This document shows positions 10,805 to 19,825 of a stretch of DNA of 64,000 nucleotides, in pieces. Numbering within the stretch: the first letter of the stretch is position 1; every line of letters begins with the position of its first letter. Origin of the DNA: Shouchella oshimensis (GTDB taxonomy: Bacteria; Bacillota; Bacilli; Bacillales; Bacillaceae_D); contig NZ_KV917380.1 in the NCBI RefSeq assembly GCF_002019765.1, forward strand, positions 2,576,667-2,640,666, written 5' to 3'. Position numbers and translations under genes: made by a program. The notes below the pieces were generated by a model. That model was given only the letters and a program-made list of their open reading frames with translations, ran no database searches and was not told the DNA's origin.

Positions 10805-11161
10805 CTACCTATCGTCTTTATTAACGCTTCCTTGTACAATAGAAGCCACTTTCTCCAACCCTGACCGTGTTGCACCTTCTGTTTGGTCTGCTAACGTCGA
10901 ACCTAAGTCTGAGAATAAATTTGATAATCCTTTTTCTTCTCGATCCGTTGTCAAAGGTTTCTTTTCAACCACTACTTCTTGCGCTGGAGACACTGGCTGA
11001 AGCTGGTTCTCTTCTTCCTTTTCTATTAATTCTATGTTTAATGGCTTTGGTTCATTTAACCCTGCATACTCACTCATTAACTGCACACCCATCATCAAGC
11101 CAAATAAAATACTAAAAAATAATAAGAAAAATCGACGTTTCGCAGTTTTCATGTCGCTCAT
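10805..11161 (-). CDS. yqxA: YqxA-like membrane protein (DUF3679)
   Basis: This small Bacillaceae-specific protein has unknown function. It has 118 residues: a basic N-terminus (MSDMKTAKRRFF), one transmembrane helix (LLFFSILFGLMMGVQLM) and a polar, glutamate-rich extracellular tail. In B. subtilis yqxA lies between spoIIP and lepA. Here it follows gpr directly across that gene's terminator, so spoIIP is absent from the locus. The assignment rests on position and topology more than on sequence recall. Confidence 0.7.
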   Translation of the reverse strand: MSDMKTAKRRFFLLFFSILFGLMMGVQLMSEYAGLNEPKPLNIELIEKEEENQLQPVSPAQEVVVEKKPLTTDREEKGLSNLFSDLGSTLADQTEGATRSGLEKVASIVQGSVNKDDR

Positions 11162-11285
11162 CCTCTCTAGCCCGATTCAAACAGCCTGTCCATTTGTATA
11201 CTGTATGCGAGAAGAATAGGATCAGAACAAATCCTTTTCATTTGGCAAATTAAAAACCTGTTTAAAGAGGCAGCTTGGTTACTTT

Positions 11286-11326
11286 TAAAAAAGGAGCTAT
11301 ACTCAAAATCATTGAGACAGCTCCTC
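11286..11326 (-). terminator. Terminator of gpr
   Basis: AGGAGCT/AGCTCCT outer arms and CTCAA/TTGAG inner arms are followed on the minus strand by six T. This makes gpr look monocistronic. Confidence 0.8.
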
Positions 11327-11333
11327 TCACGTC

Positions 11334-12449
11334 TTATTTTGTGTACGCTCCGACATTTTCTTGGTTCACTTTTCCATGTAGAGCTGCATTCAATCCCCCA
11401 GCAACCACGTGAGCCATATCTTCTATAAAAACGTCTATTTCTTTAGGTGTGACCATCAAATTATGCCCGAGAGGAGCAAGTACTTCTTGAATAAGTCTGC
11501 GCTTCTCTTCCATTTCCAATCCTCCTACCATACCTAAAATAGCTTTTCGACCAGTTTCATCGGGTAGGTCTTCATCTGTTAGTGTCCGCTTCTCTCCAAA
11601 CGTCATACCAGCAGGTGCTAATCGTCTTGATGGCTTATCTCCTTCACGCATTTCTTTGCCCATATGCTTAAGAACAAAATCAATGGCATCAGAAGTAATG
11701 GTCACTGCATCAACAACAGTCGGTATGCCGATGGCGATAACTGGAATACCAAGTGTTTCTTGATTCATTGCTTTTCGATTATTTCCTACACCGCTACCTG
11801 GGTGTATGCCTGTATCCGCTATTTGAATCGTTGTGTTGACCCGTTCAATGGATCGTGAAGCGAGTGCATCAATGACGATTAAAAAGTCTGGTTTTGTTTT
11901 TTCAATAACACCAAAGACAACATCACTTGTCTCAATACCAGTTACACCCATAACGCCTGGGGTAATGGCACTAACTGAGCGATATCCATCTTGAACTTCT
12001 TCTGGTGCAAGTTTAAATAAATGCTTTGTGACTAGAATCTCTTCTACCGCAAGGGGTCCCAGAGCATCAGGTGTCACATTCCAATTTCCCAGTCCAACAA
12101 TTAAGCATGTAGCGTCTTCGTGAATTGAGGAGCGTTTTAAGAAAGCAGAGAACTCGTTCGCAAACACTCGTTCAAGGTCTGCCTGTAATTCGGTATCTTT
12201 TTGCCTTATACCTTGAGCTTCAAAGGTTAAATAGTTCCCAGCTTGTTTCCCTAAGCGTTCTGCACCCTTTGCACCAATTTTCACTTTTGTTACTTTCACA
12301 TTCGCTATTGTTTCTTCTACTACTAGCACATCATCAACTTTAGTCGGCTCTTTCACATTTTGATTAACTTGTTCCTCCACAACCATTTCATGTGCTTCAA
12401 GTGCAAGATCTGTACGAATCGCATACGGTTCCATGTTTAAATTTCCCAT
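11334..12449 (-). CDS. gpr: Germination protease GPR
   Basis: GPR is the spore endoprotease that degrades small acid-soluble proteins when spores germinate. It is made as a zymogen in the forespore. The 371 residues match the family (about 370), starting [22 protein letters not shown]. The core is recognisable by [26 protein letters not shown] and DALASRS, which belong to the aspartate-dependent active site. A sigma-G-type promoter lies upstream and a terminator downstream. In B. subtilis spoIIP follows; here it does not. Confidence 0.95.
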   Translation of the reverse strand: MGNLNMEPYAIRTDLALEAHEMVVEEQVNQNVKEPTKVDDVLVVEETIANVKVTKVKIGAKGAERLGKQAGNYLTFEAQGIRQKDTELQADLERVFANEFSAFLKRSSIHEDATCLIVGLGNWNVTPDALGPLAVEEILVTKHLFKLAPEEVQDGYRSVSAITPGVMGVTGIETSDVVFGVIEKTKPDFLIVIDALASRSIERVNTTIQIADTGIHPGSGVGNNRKAMNQETLGIPVIAIGIPTVVDAVTITSDAIDFVLKHMGKEMREGDKPSRRLAPAGMTFGEKRTLTDEDLPDETGRKAILGMVGGLEMEEKRRLIQEVLAPLGHNLMVTPKEIDVFIEDMAHVVAGGLNAALHGKVNQENVGAYTK

Positions 12450-12482
12450 TTTATCGCTTCTCCTTCGTCAATGTCATGCCTT

Positions 12483-12513
12483 TAATATGACCGAGTCAAA
12501 AAGAAAACATTCA
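12483..12513 (-). promoter_or_regulatory. Putative sigma-G promoter of gpr
   Basis: Minus strand: TGAATG (12513-12508), 18 bases, CATATTA (12489-12483). This is close to the sigma-G consensus TGAATA / CATACTA and fits the forespore expression of gpr. Confidence 0.6.
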
Positions 12514-12644
12514 GAAGATAGAAGACTTCAACACTTTGTATTGCATTCGTGGAGTATGTTTGATAAAATGCAGAGTGTTGTACTGCTGAAACAGTGATCT
12601 AGAGAGGCCTTCGCATAGGCCATTTTATGACGGAGGTGAAATAA

Positions 12645-12911
12645 ATGCCAAACATCAAATCTGCTATTAAACGTGTTAAAACAAACGATAAACGTCGCGT
12701 GCAAAACGCAGCGCAAAAATCTGCTTTACGTTCTGCAGTTAAGAACTTTGAAACTGCTGCTTCTAACGGTAATGCAGAAGAAGCAAAAACTGCTTTTGCT
12801 GAAGCAACGAAGAAGATTGATAAAGCCGCAACAAAAGGACTTATCCATAAAAACGCTGCAGCTCGTCAAAAATCTCGTCTTGCAAAAAAATTAAACAGCT
12901 TGTCTGCATAA
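12645..12911 (+). CDS. rpsT: 30S ribosomal protein S20
   Basis: S20 is a primary 16S rRNA-binding protein of the 30S subunit. The 88-residue, Lys/Arg/Ala-rich protein begins [18 protein letters not shown] and has the central [22 protein letters not shown] stretch split across the family signature. It is transcribed alone, opposite to gpr and holA. A GGCCT/AGGCC leader hairpin lies at about 12605-12622, and a strong bidirectional terminator is shared with holA. Confidence 0.97.
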   Translation: MPNIKSAIKRVKTNDKRRVQNAAQKSALRSAVKNFETAASNGNAEEAKTAFAEATKKIDKAATKGLIHKNAAARQKSRLAKKLNSLSA

Positions 12912-12933
12912 GACTTACTGTTTATAAAACAAT

Positions 12934-12965
12934 AAAAACGACTCACCAATTGGTGAGTCGTTTTT
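12934..12965. terminator. Bidirectional terminator, rpsT / holA
   Basis: A near-perfect hairpin with arms of about 15 bases (AAAAACGACTCACC / GGTGAGTCGTTTTT) has A and T runs on both flanks. It serves convergent rpsT and holA. Confidence 0.92.
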
Positions 12966-12972
12966 ATTATGG

Positions 12973-13992
12973 TCACATACTCAATGAAATAAGAAGTAGT
13001 TCAACTGCTCGCTCCTTTACATCTCTACCTGTTTTTATAGCGTAATCTGTATCTGCACACGCGATTAACGCTCGACGTAAGTAAGGTTTTGAATAACGCT
13101 TCGTTTGCTGAAGAGCAAGCTGAACAACATATGGGTGCAACTTTAATTGACTAGCTATTTCTTTTTGTCCATAGCCTTTTTCTTGTCTAATCTTCACATA
13201 AAGTAAATTACGGAATTGTCTCGTTAACAAGGCGAGAATCGCGAGTGGCTCTTCTTTTTGACGCAATAATTTATGATAGACAAGCAACGCACGCTCGGTT
13301 TTCCCTAATGCAACACTCTCAACCACGGAAAAGATGCTCTCCTCTACTGTTTCTGCGACTAGCTCTTTCACATCTTGCTCCACTATATGTTTTCTATCTG
13401 CTGTATAAAGCATGCATTTCTCCAATTCCTTCTCCAGCAACATTAAATTGGAGCCCACTCTTGAAAACAGAAGTTGTGATGCCCGCTGATCAATATGAAA
13501 CCCATTTTCATTTAGAGAATTTGCAATCCACTGCTTCACTTGCTCTTCATTTAACGGGTTAGACTCTACCGTTGTAACTTCTTTTTTTAATCGTTTCGTT
13601 AGCTTTTTCCGCTCATCAATTTTCTCATACGGGGCTATAATAAGAAGAACCGTCGAATCGGCTGGCGATGCTAAATACTCTTCTAACGCTTGTACATCAT
13701 GCTCAACTTTTGCTTTCACTTTTTGACTAGATACTAAATGAAAATCATTCACAACAACGAGTTTATGGGTTGAAAAAAAAGGTATTGTTGCTGCTTCCTC
13801 GACAATTTCTTGAATAGGTGTGTCCATTAATTGAAAGCGAATATCGTTCATTGATTCATCTTCTTCAGTAAACAATAACTGATGAACTTTATCAACAAAC
13901 TCATTTATTAAAAACGTTTCAACGCCATAAAGAAAATAGACTCTTTGTAGCGTATCACGCTTTAACTGTTTTATTGTTGTTAAAATCGTCAT
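12973..13992 (-). CDS. holA: DNA polymerase III delta subunit
   Basis: HolA opens the beta clamp within the clamp loader. The 339-residue protein begins MTILTTIKQLKRDTLQRVYFLYGVE, set by a GGAG eight bases upstream; the frame runs ten codons further but without a ribosome site. It has an AAA+-like N-terminal domain lacking a Walker A motif, as is usual for delta, and a C-terminal collar domain (QEKGYGQKEIASQLKLHPY). The position beside rpsT matches B. subtilis yqeN. Confidence 0.93.
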   Translation of the reverse strand: MTILTTIKQLKRDTLQRVYFLYGVETFLINEFVDKVHQLLFTEEDESMNDIRFQLMDTPIQEIVEEAATIPFFSTHKLVVVNDFHLVSSQKVKAKVEHDVQALEEYLASPADSTVLLIIAPYEKIDERKKLTKRLKKEVTTVESNPLNEEQVKQWIANSLNENGFHIDQRASQLLFSRVGSNLMLLEKELEKCMLYTADRKHIVEQDVKELVAETVEESIFSVVESVALGKTERALLVYHKLLRQKEEPLAILALLTRQFRNLLYVKIRQEKGYGQKEIASQLKLHPYVVQLALQQTKRYSKPYLRRALIACADTDYAIKTGRDVKERAVELLLISLSM

Positions 13993-14022
13993 ATGTATAA
14001 CTCCAATCTCATGCTCATCCAC

Positions 14023-14281
14023 TCTAGTTTAGTCACTTTTTAGCAAATGAGCAAGGGAGAGATATCCTCTCCCCCCTATCTATAATGAACGCTTCTAACG
14101 AAGACCCTAGGACTTCCCGTTAAAAGCGGGCGACCTTTATTTCTTACTTTCACCATATGCAATGAATGATTGTTCGGTGCTGATATCCGCTTTATTTTGT
14201 AAAACGTTGGGCTAACCACGATCGTACCTTTTCATTTACTTTAAAATCACGTATACTTACTTCGTAGAGGAGGTGCAAGAA
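14023..14281. other. Spacer between holA and yqzM with two hairpins
   Basis: It contains a GGGAGAG...CTCTCCC hairpin at 14052-14070 and a CCCG...CGGG hairpin near 14118-14132. The Shine-Dalgarno sequence GAGGAGGTG precedes yqzM. No other gene was recognised. Confidence 0.5.
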
Positions 14282-14416
14282 ATGAATAAATTTGAAAAAG
14301 ACGTACAAGACAAAGCAAATGACATTGTCCCTTCTGTTGTTGGTTTTGTTGCCTCTTTTGGATTTTTTGCATTAATTTTTGTCATCGCTAATATTGTGGA
14401 CGTGGCCACACACTAA
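14282..14416 (+). CDS. yqzM: Small membrane protein YqzM
   Basis: A 44-residue protein starting MNKFEKDVQDKANDIVP, with one transmembrane helix (VVGFVASFGFFALIFVIAN) and a short tail ending VDVATH. GGAGGTG lies nine bases upstream. Position between holA and comEC, orientation and sequence match the YqzM family of Bacillus, whose function is unknown. Confidence 0.85.
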   Translation: MNKFEKDVQDKANDIVPSVVGFVASFGFFALIFVIANIVDVATH

Positions 14417-14423
14417 CCACCCA

Positions 14424-14541
14424 CAGAAAAAACAGCTCCTTTTATTTGACTAAAAAGAAAACGTTTCCGCATGGATGGTTCCATTGAACCTTCGTACATA
14501 AGAAACCTGCTTAGTCTGTCTATTCGGGAGCTGTTTTTTCA
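14424..14541 (-). repeat. Widely spaced inverted repeat at the comEC 3' end
   Basis: AAAAAACAGCTCC at about 14425-14437 and its reverse complement GGGAGCTGTTTTTT at about 14527-14540 lie about 90 bases apart. The right arm lies inside the last codons of comEC. It could form a long-loop terminator for comEC. The interior holds smaller repeats (ATGGATGGTTCCAT). Confidence 0.45.
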
Positions 14542-16880
14542 TTTGCGTGCGGCACACTTTTATGAATGGAGATGCCATCGCTTCTAATAGAAAGTTCGAC
14601 TGATCCGTGGATATTTGTTTGATAGACATGAATATCTCGTGTATGCAGTCGCTCTAGTACTTCTGGATGGGGATGACCAAATCGATTGTTCACTCCTGCT
14701 GATACGAGTGCGATGTTAGGTTTAAGCTGATCAAGTAACGATTCTTGAGTTGATGTCCGACTACCATGATGACCAGCTTTTAAGATGTCTACTTTTAAAT
14801 TAGGAAAGTCCTTAAGTAAATGATTCTCACCCTCTTCTTCTAAATCGCCGGTAAATAAAATAGATTGTTTGTGAAAGGAACCATAAAGCACTATGGACTG
14901 ATCATTTCCACTCCATATTCGATCACTCGATGGATGAAGAACATAAAATTGATTCGAAATCATATCCCCCGCTTTAACTAAAACCATTTTTTCGTCATCT
15001 ACTTGTTCAAATAATTCGACTTCAATTTCTTTTTCGAGTTCTCCTTCTGGATAATATACGTATTCAACATGTACATTCTCCAAAATCCCTTTAGCCCCAC
15101 CTATATGATCAAAATCACCGTGAGTTAAAATGAGACCTGTTAGTGATTTAATCCCTTTTGCCTTTAAATAAGGCACAACAATGTCCTTTCCTGTGTCAAA
15201 AGTTTTTTTCCTCTGTTCCCAATCCTCTGTGGCAAACGTCATAACGCCACCAGTATCAATAAGATAGACTTCTTTTCGATTTGGTGTTTCAATGAGAAAA
15301 CTATCTCCTTGCCCTACGTCAAGCATAGTAATAACTGCGTTTCCATTGAATTTTGGTAACTGGGCTGGCACCGTTAAAGCAACGCAAAATAAACCGATCG
15401 CAACCCACGTCCAGTAAGACTGCTTTTCCCATAGAAGTGCAATGGCTACTAGAAAGCCATATAGTACCATCATTTGAACTATCGTTGGCCGACCTATCAC
15501 CCACATATATACATTATTGCCTAGCTCAACGACCCATTTGTGTATCCATACCATTAAGGTTTCTGATGCCATTACAAGGGGATCAATTGGAATGATAGGA
15601 AGCTCACTTATAAATACGAGAAAAAAACTGTAAGGGAGTAAAACGATGGAAATAAATGGAATGTAGACAAGATTAATCAGTAAACTAAGGGGTGACCATT
15701 GAAAGAAATGATAGGCGATTAAAGGCAACCCGACTAATTGGGCAATTGTTGTCACACAAAAAAGTCGCTTTCCATAAGAATGGTACCGGTCCATAATTGG
15801 CTTTTGCATGAGAAGGAGTGTAAATGAAACAAGGAAGGATAGTTGAAAACCTAATTGAAATAGCGCATACGGTTGGACGAGCAAATAAAGAAGGAAAATG
15901 GCTGAAAATCCATAAAAAGGATGAATAGGTACACGAAGAAGCACGAGGAAAAAGTAAATCATCGTCATAATTGCTGCTCGGATTACAGGGGGTGATGCAC
16001 CAGTAAGAATAATAAAAACAGGAAGAAACGCAAGCAAACTAATAAAAACAACTTCTCTTGGAATACCAATTCGTATTAAAAGATAAAAAATTGACCCTGT
16101 CAGTATGCCCACATGCAGACCCGATATAGCCAGTAAATGAATAACACCGAGCTTCGAATAAGCCTCTATGACATCAGGAGCTAGATAGCGACGCTCTCCA
16201 AATGTTAAAGCAAGTACAATGCCACTCAATGACGGTGGTAGTTGCTCCTGTAGCCGTTGTGTTGCGTTATGTCTATACTTTTGCACTTTTGTAACAAAAG
16301 ACTGCAAATCAATTGATTTGCATGAAATGGTAGCCAGCTGGGTAACGCGAAATAGCATATGTATATGCTGATAATACAAATACTGACGATAGTCAAATCC
16401 ATAGCGATTTCTTGCAACTGTGGGTTGCGTTAGATCCCCCTTAGCTTGACAGATGTTCCCTACACTCATGTCTGGACGATAGAGCTCTACCTCTTCCTTA
16501 GCGTAGCCCATTAGCAACAAGGTTTCTCCGTCAGTTGTTTTAATCGTTGTTGTTAACTGACTGCCGTTTATATAGGGCGCTTCTTTCACATAAAAAGTAA
16601 GGGATGTCGGTCCTGGTTTTAAAGAGGAAGCATTACGGTCGTCAATAAAAGATGTCGAGCAAAGGTACAGGCTAAAAGGTAAAAGAAAAAAGAGAGGAGC
16701 TGCTCTTTCCCCTTTACTAAACGAATAAGAGGAAAGAACAAGAGCGATGAGTAAAAAAATTAAAGCGAGAGTAGATTCTAGTTGAACAACAAATAAAATA
16801 GCGGAGATAGCAGATAAAAAGGAGATAAATGCTTTATTCACTTGCTTTTGAAAAATACAATGTTTTTGTTTTTGTAACAA
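14520..16880 (-). CDS. comEC: DNA-uptake channel ComEC/Rec2
   Basis: ComEC forms the inner-membrane channel for single-stranded DNA during natural transformation. The 786-residue protein has N-terminal transmembrane helices, then an OB-fold region. A 'competence' membrane domain follows (LLAISGLHVGILTG, FQLSFLVSFTLLL). The C-terminal metallo-beta-lactamase domain has TLDVGQGDS-like and HGDFDHIGG motifs plus GHHGSRTST. The start is uncertain: the open frame overlaps comEB by 47 bases, and a GTG overlapping the comEB stop (VNKAFISF) would give a slightly shorter protein. The comE gene order suggests this species is competent or recently was. Confidence 0.93.
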   Translation of the reverse strand: MLQKQKHCIFQKQVNKAFISFLSAISAILFVVQLESTLALIFLLIALVLSSYSFSKGERAAPLFFLLPFSLYLCSTSFIDDRNASSLKPGPTSLTFYVKEAPYINGSQLTTTIKTTDGETLLLMGYAKEEVELYRPDMSVGNICQAKGDLTQPTVARNRYGFDYRQYLYYQHIHMLFRVTQLATISCKSIDLQSFVTKVQKYRHNATQRLQEQLPPSLSGIVLALTFGERRYLAPDVIEAYSKLGVIHLLAISGLHVGILTGSIFYLLIRIGIPREVVFISLLAFLPVFIILTGASPPVIRAAIMTMIYFFLVLLRVPIHPFYGFSAIFLLYLLVQPYALFQLGFQLSFLVSFTLLLMQKPIMDRYHSYGKRLFCVTTIAQLVGLPLIAYHFFQWSPLSLLINLVYIPFISIVLLPYSFFLVFISELPIIPIDPLVMASETLMVWIHKWVVELGNNVYMWVIGRPTIVQMMVLYGFLVAIALLWEKQSYWTWVAIGLFCVALTVPAQLPKFNGNAVITMLDVGQGDSFLIETPNRKEVYLIDTGGVMTFATEDWEQRKKTFDTGKDIVVPYLKAKGIKSLTGLILTHGDFDHIGGAKGILENVHVEYVYYPEGELEKEIEVELFEQVDDEKMVLVKAGDMISNQFYVLHPSSDRIWSGNDQSIVLYGSFHKQSILFTGDLEEEGENHLLKDFPNLKVDILKAGHHGSRTSTQESLLDQLKPNIALVSAGVNNRFGHPHPEVLERLHTRDIHVYQTNIHGSVELSIRSDGISIHKSVPHANEKTAPE

Positions 16881-17409
16881 ATTCTTCTAACCGATCACTT
16901 GATATCCCAAGCTCTTCTACTTCTTGTAGTAATTCAGTTGTTAATGAGAGCTTATCGTGAAACAGTGTATCAAATACAGTTGGATCTAGCTCTACTTCTA
17001 TACACTCAATTCCTGCTTCTGCAAACAATTGCTCTGCATAAGGCTGGTTTTTGTAATCATTGGCATAATGCACTTTGGAAATACCTGCTTGTATTAATGA
17101 CTTTGCGCAATGCACACACGGAAAGTGGGTAATATAAATTTCCGCACCTTTTGTTGGCACACCAAACTTAGCACACTGTAATAATGCATTTACTTCTGCG
17201 TGAACGGTTCTTATGCAATGTCCGTCAACGACATAACACCCTTGATCTAAGCAGTGATCAGACCCTGTTACAGAGCCATTATAGCCACCTGCAATAATAC
17301 GCTTTTCTCTAACAATTGTCGCGCCTACTTTCAGTCTCGGGCACGTACTTCGTAATGAAAGCAATTGGCTTTGTGACATAAAATATAAATCCCACGAAAT
17401 TCGTTCCAT
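16834..17409 (-). CDS. comEB: dCMP deaminase family protein ComEB
   Basis: This zinc-dependent deaminase-fold protein of 191 residues has the catalytic HAEVNALLQ (zinc histidine and proton-shuttle glutamate) and FPCVHCAKSLIQ (PCxxC zinc cysteines). Related enzymes convert dCMP to dUMP. In B. subtilis the gene is in the comE operon, and its protein has been linked to polar ComGA localisation. It lies between comEA and comEC. Confidence 0.93.
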   Translation of the reverse strand: MERISWDLYFMSQSQLLSLRSTCPRLKVGATIVREKRIIAGGYNGSVTGSDHCLDQGCYVVDGHCIRTVHAEVNALLQCAKFGVPTKGAEIYITHFPCVHCAKSLIQAGISKVHYANDYKNQPYAEQLFAEAGIECIEVELDPTVFDTLFHDKLSLTTELLQEVEELGISSDRLEEFVTKTKTLYFSKASE

Positions 17410-17477
17410 GTTTGTACTCCTTTTCTCTTACATATATAAGAGTGTAAAATGAATAAAAGAAAGCGTCAAATGGTGTA

Positions 17478-18098
17478 TTAGTTCACTTCTATAAAATCTT
17501 TTAAAGAATCAAAAGATTTTTCACCTATTCCACTGACATTTTTCAAATCGTCAATGGTTTGATAGGGGCCGTGTTCTTCTCGATGGGAAACAATTGACGC
17601 AGCTTTTGCAGGACCAATCCCAGTTAGCCCTTGTAGTTCTTCAATCGTTGCTGTATTTAAATTGACTTTTTCAGACTCTCCCTCCCCTTCTTCTTTCCAA
17701 TGCTGTTCTATCTCAACAGGTGCCTCTCCCATTTCCGGAACGTAAATTACTTGCTCATCTAGAAGTTTAAGAGCTAGATTAACATGAATTTCTTCAGCAT
17801 CCTCTGTAAAACCTCCAGCTCTCTTTATAGCATCGTCAATTCGATCTCCTTCAGTAAACGTATAAACCCCAGGTAGCTTCACAGCACCTTTCACATCAAC
17901 CATTAACACAAGCGGCACGTCATCTATTAATTCATCCTCTAAGTCCATTGTTTTAAAGGGGTCTGTCTCAAAAGCATCTTCGCCGTTCGCTATTGTATCG
18001 CTTCGATTAAAAAGAAAGAAGATAAGCATCATAACGACTCCAACAATGATCACAATCGGTAGATACTGTTGTTTTACATAATGCAACAGGCTCTTCAC
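17478..18098 (-). CDS. comEA: Competence DNA receptor ComEA
   Basis: ComEA is a membrane-anchored double-stranded DNA-binding protein of the uptake apparatus. The 206 residues show a cytoplasmic stub, one transmembrane helix (YLPIVIIVGVVMMLIFFLF) and an acidic linker. A SLBB-type domain (VDVKGAVKLPGVYTF) precedes a C-terminal double helix-hairpin-helix (NTATIEELQGLTGIGPAKA and DLKNVSGIGEKSF), which contacts DNA. It is the first gene of comEA-comEB-comEC, with comER divergent. Confidence 0.95.
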   Translation of the reverse strand: MKSLLHYVKQQYLPIVIIVGVVMMLIFFLFNRSDTIANGEDAFETDPFKTMDLEDELIDDVPLVLMVDVKGAVKLPGVYTFTEGDRIDDAIKRAGGFTEDAEEIHVNLALKLLDEQVIYVPEMGEAPVEIEQHWKEEGEGESEKVNLNTATIEELQGLTGIGPAKAASIVSHREEHGPYQTIDDLKNVSGIGEKSFDSLKDFIEVN

Positions 18099-18189
18099 CT
18101 TTTAACCCTCCTCTACTAATTTGTATGAATGTTAACCAAGCATGGGCGCATAACATGAGTAAAGCTACGTCTTAAAGGAGGTAATTCGG

Positions 18190-19014
18190 ATGAAGATTGG
18201 CTTTATTGGAACAGGAAGTATGGGCAGTATGCTCATTGATACGTTACTTGAAGCGAAGACAATAAAAGAAGAAGACATTGTTATTACGAATCGGACAATT
18301 GAAAAAGCAATAAAGATAAAAGAAACCTACCCAGCTATTCATATTGCTTCTAATATTGAAGAGTTAACTCGACAGTGTAAATGGATTTTCGTTTGTGTAA
18401 AACCAAAGGATATTCCGGGTTTAACACCAACAGTCGCTCCTTATTTAGTAAGTGAACATGTAGTAATCTCTATAACGAGCCCAGTATCCATTCACCATTT
18501 AGAAGAGCTTTTCCCTTGTAAAGTAGCCCGTATTATCCCGAGCATTTTAAACCGAGCTCAGTCCGGTTCTACCCTTGTTAGTTTTAGTTCTCGTTGCACG
18601 AGTGCTGATGAAGAAGCGATCATTTCCTTTGTCTCATCCATATCGCGACCTTTGTTTATTGATGAGGATGTTACCCGAGTTTCTTCTGATATTGTAAGTT
18701 GTGGGCCTGCATTTTTTGCATTTATGGCGCAGCGATTTATTGAAGGAGCTGTATCAGAGACGCCATTAGGTGAAAAAGAAGCAACAGAATTAACGACATC
18801 CATGTTAATTGGTTTAGGGAAATTGTTACAAGAGGGGTATTACACACTTCCAACATTACAAGAACGAGTATGTGTTCCAGGAGGTATTACAGGGGTCGGC
18901 ATTGCTCATTTAGATCAATTATTAGGAGAGGGATTTGGATCATTGTTTCGTTTAACTGAAGAAAAATATGCAACGGAGAAGAAAAAGCTAGCGCAGGAAT
19001 TTCAGTTAAAATAA
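18190..19014 (+). CDS. comER: ComER, pyrroline-5-carboxylate reductase-like protein
   Basis: A 274-residue Rossmann-fold protein of the ProC family. It has the dinucleotide-binding motif MKIGFIGTGSMGSML at the N-terminus and the ProC C-terminal dimerisation segment (CVPGGITGVGIAHLDQLL). Upstream AAGGAGG sets the ATG. ComER is encoded divergently from comEA in Bacillus and has been linked there to sporulation and biofilm control; its real substrate is unclear. It ends in a perfect bidirectional terminator. Confidence 0.93.
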   Translation: MKIGFIGTGSMGSMLIDTLLEAKTIKEEDIVITNRTIEKAIKIKETYPAIHIASNIEELTRQCKWIFVCVKPKDIPGLTPTVAPYLVSEHVVISITSPVSIHHLEELFPCKVARIIPSILNRAQSGSTLVSFSSRCTSADEEAIISFVSSISRPLFIDEDVTRVSSDIVSCGPAFFAFMAQRFIEGAVSETPLGEKEATELTTSMLIGLGKLLQEGYYTLPTLQERVCVPGGITGVGIAHLDQLLGEGFGSLFRLTEEKYATEKKKLAQEFQLK

Positions 19015-19040
19015 GTTAGGTTTTCCTAACTTATTTTAAC
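19005..19040. terminator. Bidirectional terminator, comER / yqeM
   Basis: Two perfect 16-base arms (GTTAAAATAAGTTAGG and its complement) flank a four-T loop, with A- and T-rich flanks. The left arm overlaps the end of comER. Confidence 0.9.
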
Positions 19041-19050
19041 TTTTTCGCTA

Positions 19051-19809
19051 TTAATTGCTCATTTCCTGCTTTTTCTGGGCAGAAAAGAAAATTCTTTCTG
19101 TTTGATCATGAAGCTCGAACTGATTAAAATCACCTGTTATACGAATATCTGTAAAACCCGCTTCTTTCAACCACTTTGTATACGTAGCTACGTCAAACGT
19201 TCGCTCTTTATGAAGCTCTTCGACGCGCTCATATAGACCATTCTCCGTCTCAATAAAAAATGTAAGTTCATGCTCTACACTTAGTGGTTCTTCCCCAGCA
19301 AATGAGTGCCACATATAGGCAATACCATCTTGTTCGTCTGCAAATGTAGCCTGATAAAACTGCTGTATTTTAAAAGGGGAATGAACATCAAAAAGTAAAA
19401 TGCCGTTTTTGTGTAAGGCATTGTAACAACGTGAAAAAACACGCTTTACATCTTCTTCTTTTTCAAGATAGTTTAACGAATCACAAAAAATGGTTATTGC
19501 ATCATAATTTTCAGGAAGAGAAAATTGACTCATATCCTCTTGAAAAAGTTGCGGCTGAATGTGAGCAGCTTGTAATTTTTGATGTGCTATCGCTAGCATA
19601 TCCTCCGAGATGTCTAGCCCAGTTGTAACGAAACCAGCTTGATGCATACGGAGCATAAGCTCACCTGTTCCACAGCCAACATCAAGCACTTTTGATATTT
19701 GAACCTTTCTTTCTTTAAAAACGTTTTCCATATAAATTAACCACTGGTCATACTCTACGTGAGCCATTAAATGATCATAGATGTGCGCGAAATGTATATA
19801 AGGTTTCAT
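19051..19809 (-). CDS. yqeM: SAM-dependent methyltransferase YqeM
   Basis: A 252-residue class I methyltransferase. Motif I is VLDVGCGTGELMLRM, followed by GLDISEDML and CDSLNYL. The substrate is unknown. In B. subtilis yqeM is the last gene of the yqeG-aroE-nadD-rsfS cluster; here a cvfB-like gene is inserted between rsfS and yqeM. Confidence 0.88.
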   Translation of the reverse strand: MKPYIHFAHIYDHLMAHVEYDQWLIYMENVFKERKVQISKVLDVGCGTGELMLRMHQAGFVTTGLDISEDMLAIAHQKLQAAHIQPQLFQEDMSQFSLPENYDAITIFCDSLNYLEKEEDVKRVFSRCYNALHKNGILLFDVHSPFKIQQFYQATFADEQDGIAYMWHSFAGEEPLSVEHELTFFIETENGLYERVEELHKERTFDVATYTKWLKEAGFTDIRITGDFNQFELHDQTERIFFSAQKKQEMSN

Positions 19810-19825
19810 GCAATCAATCTTCCGT

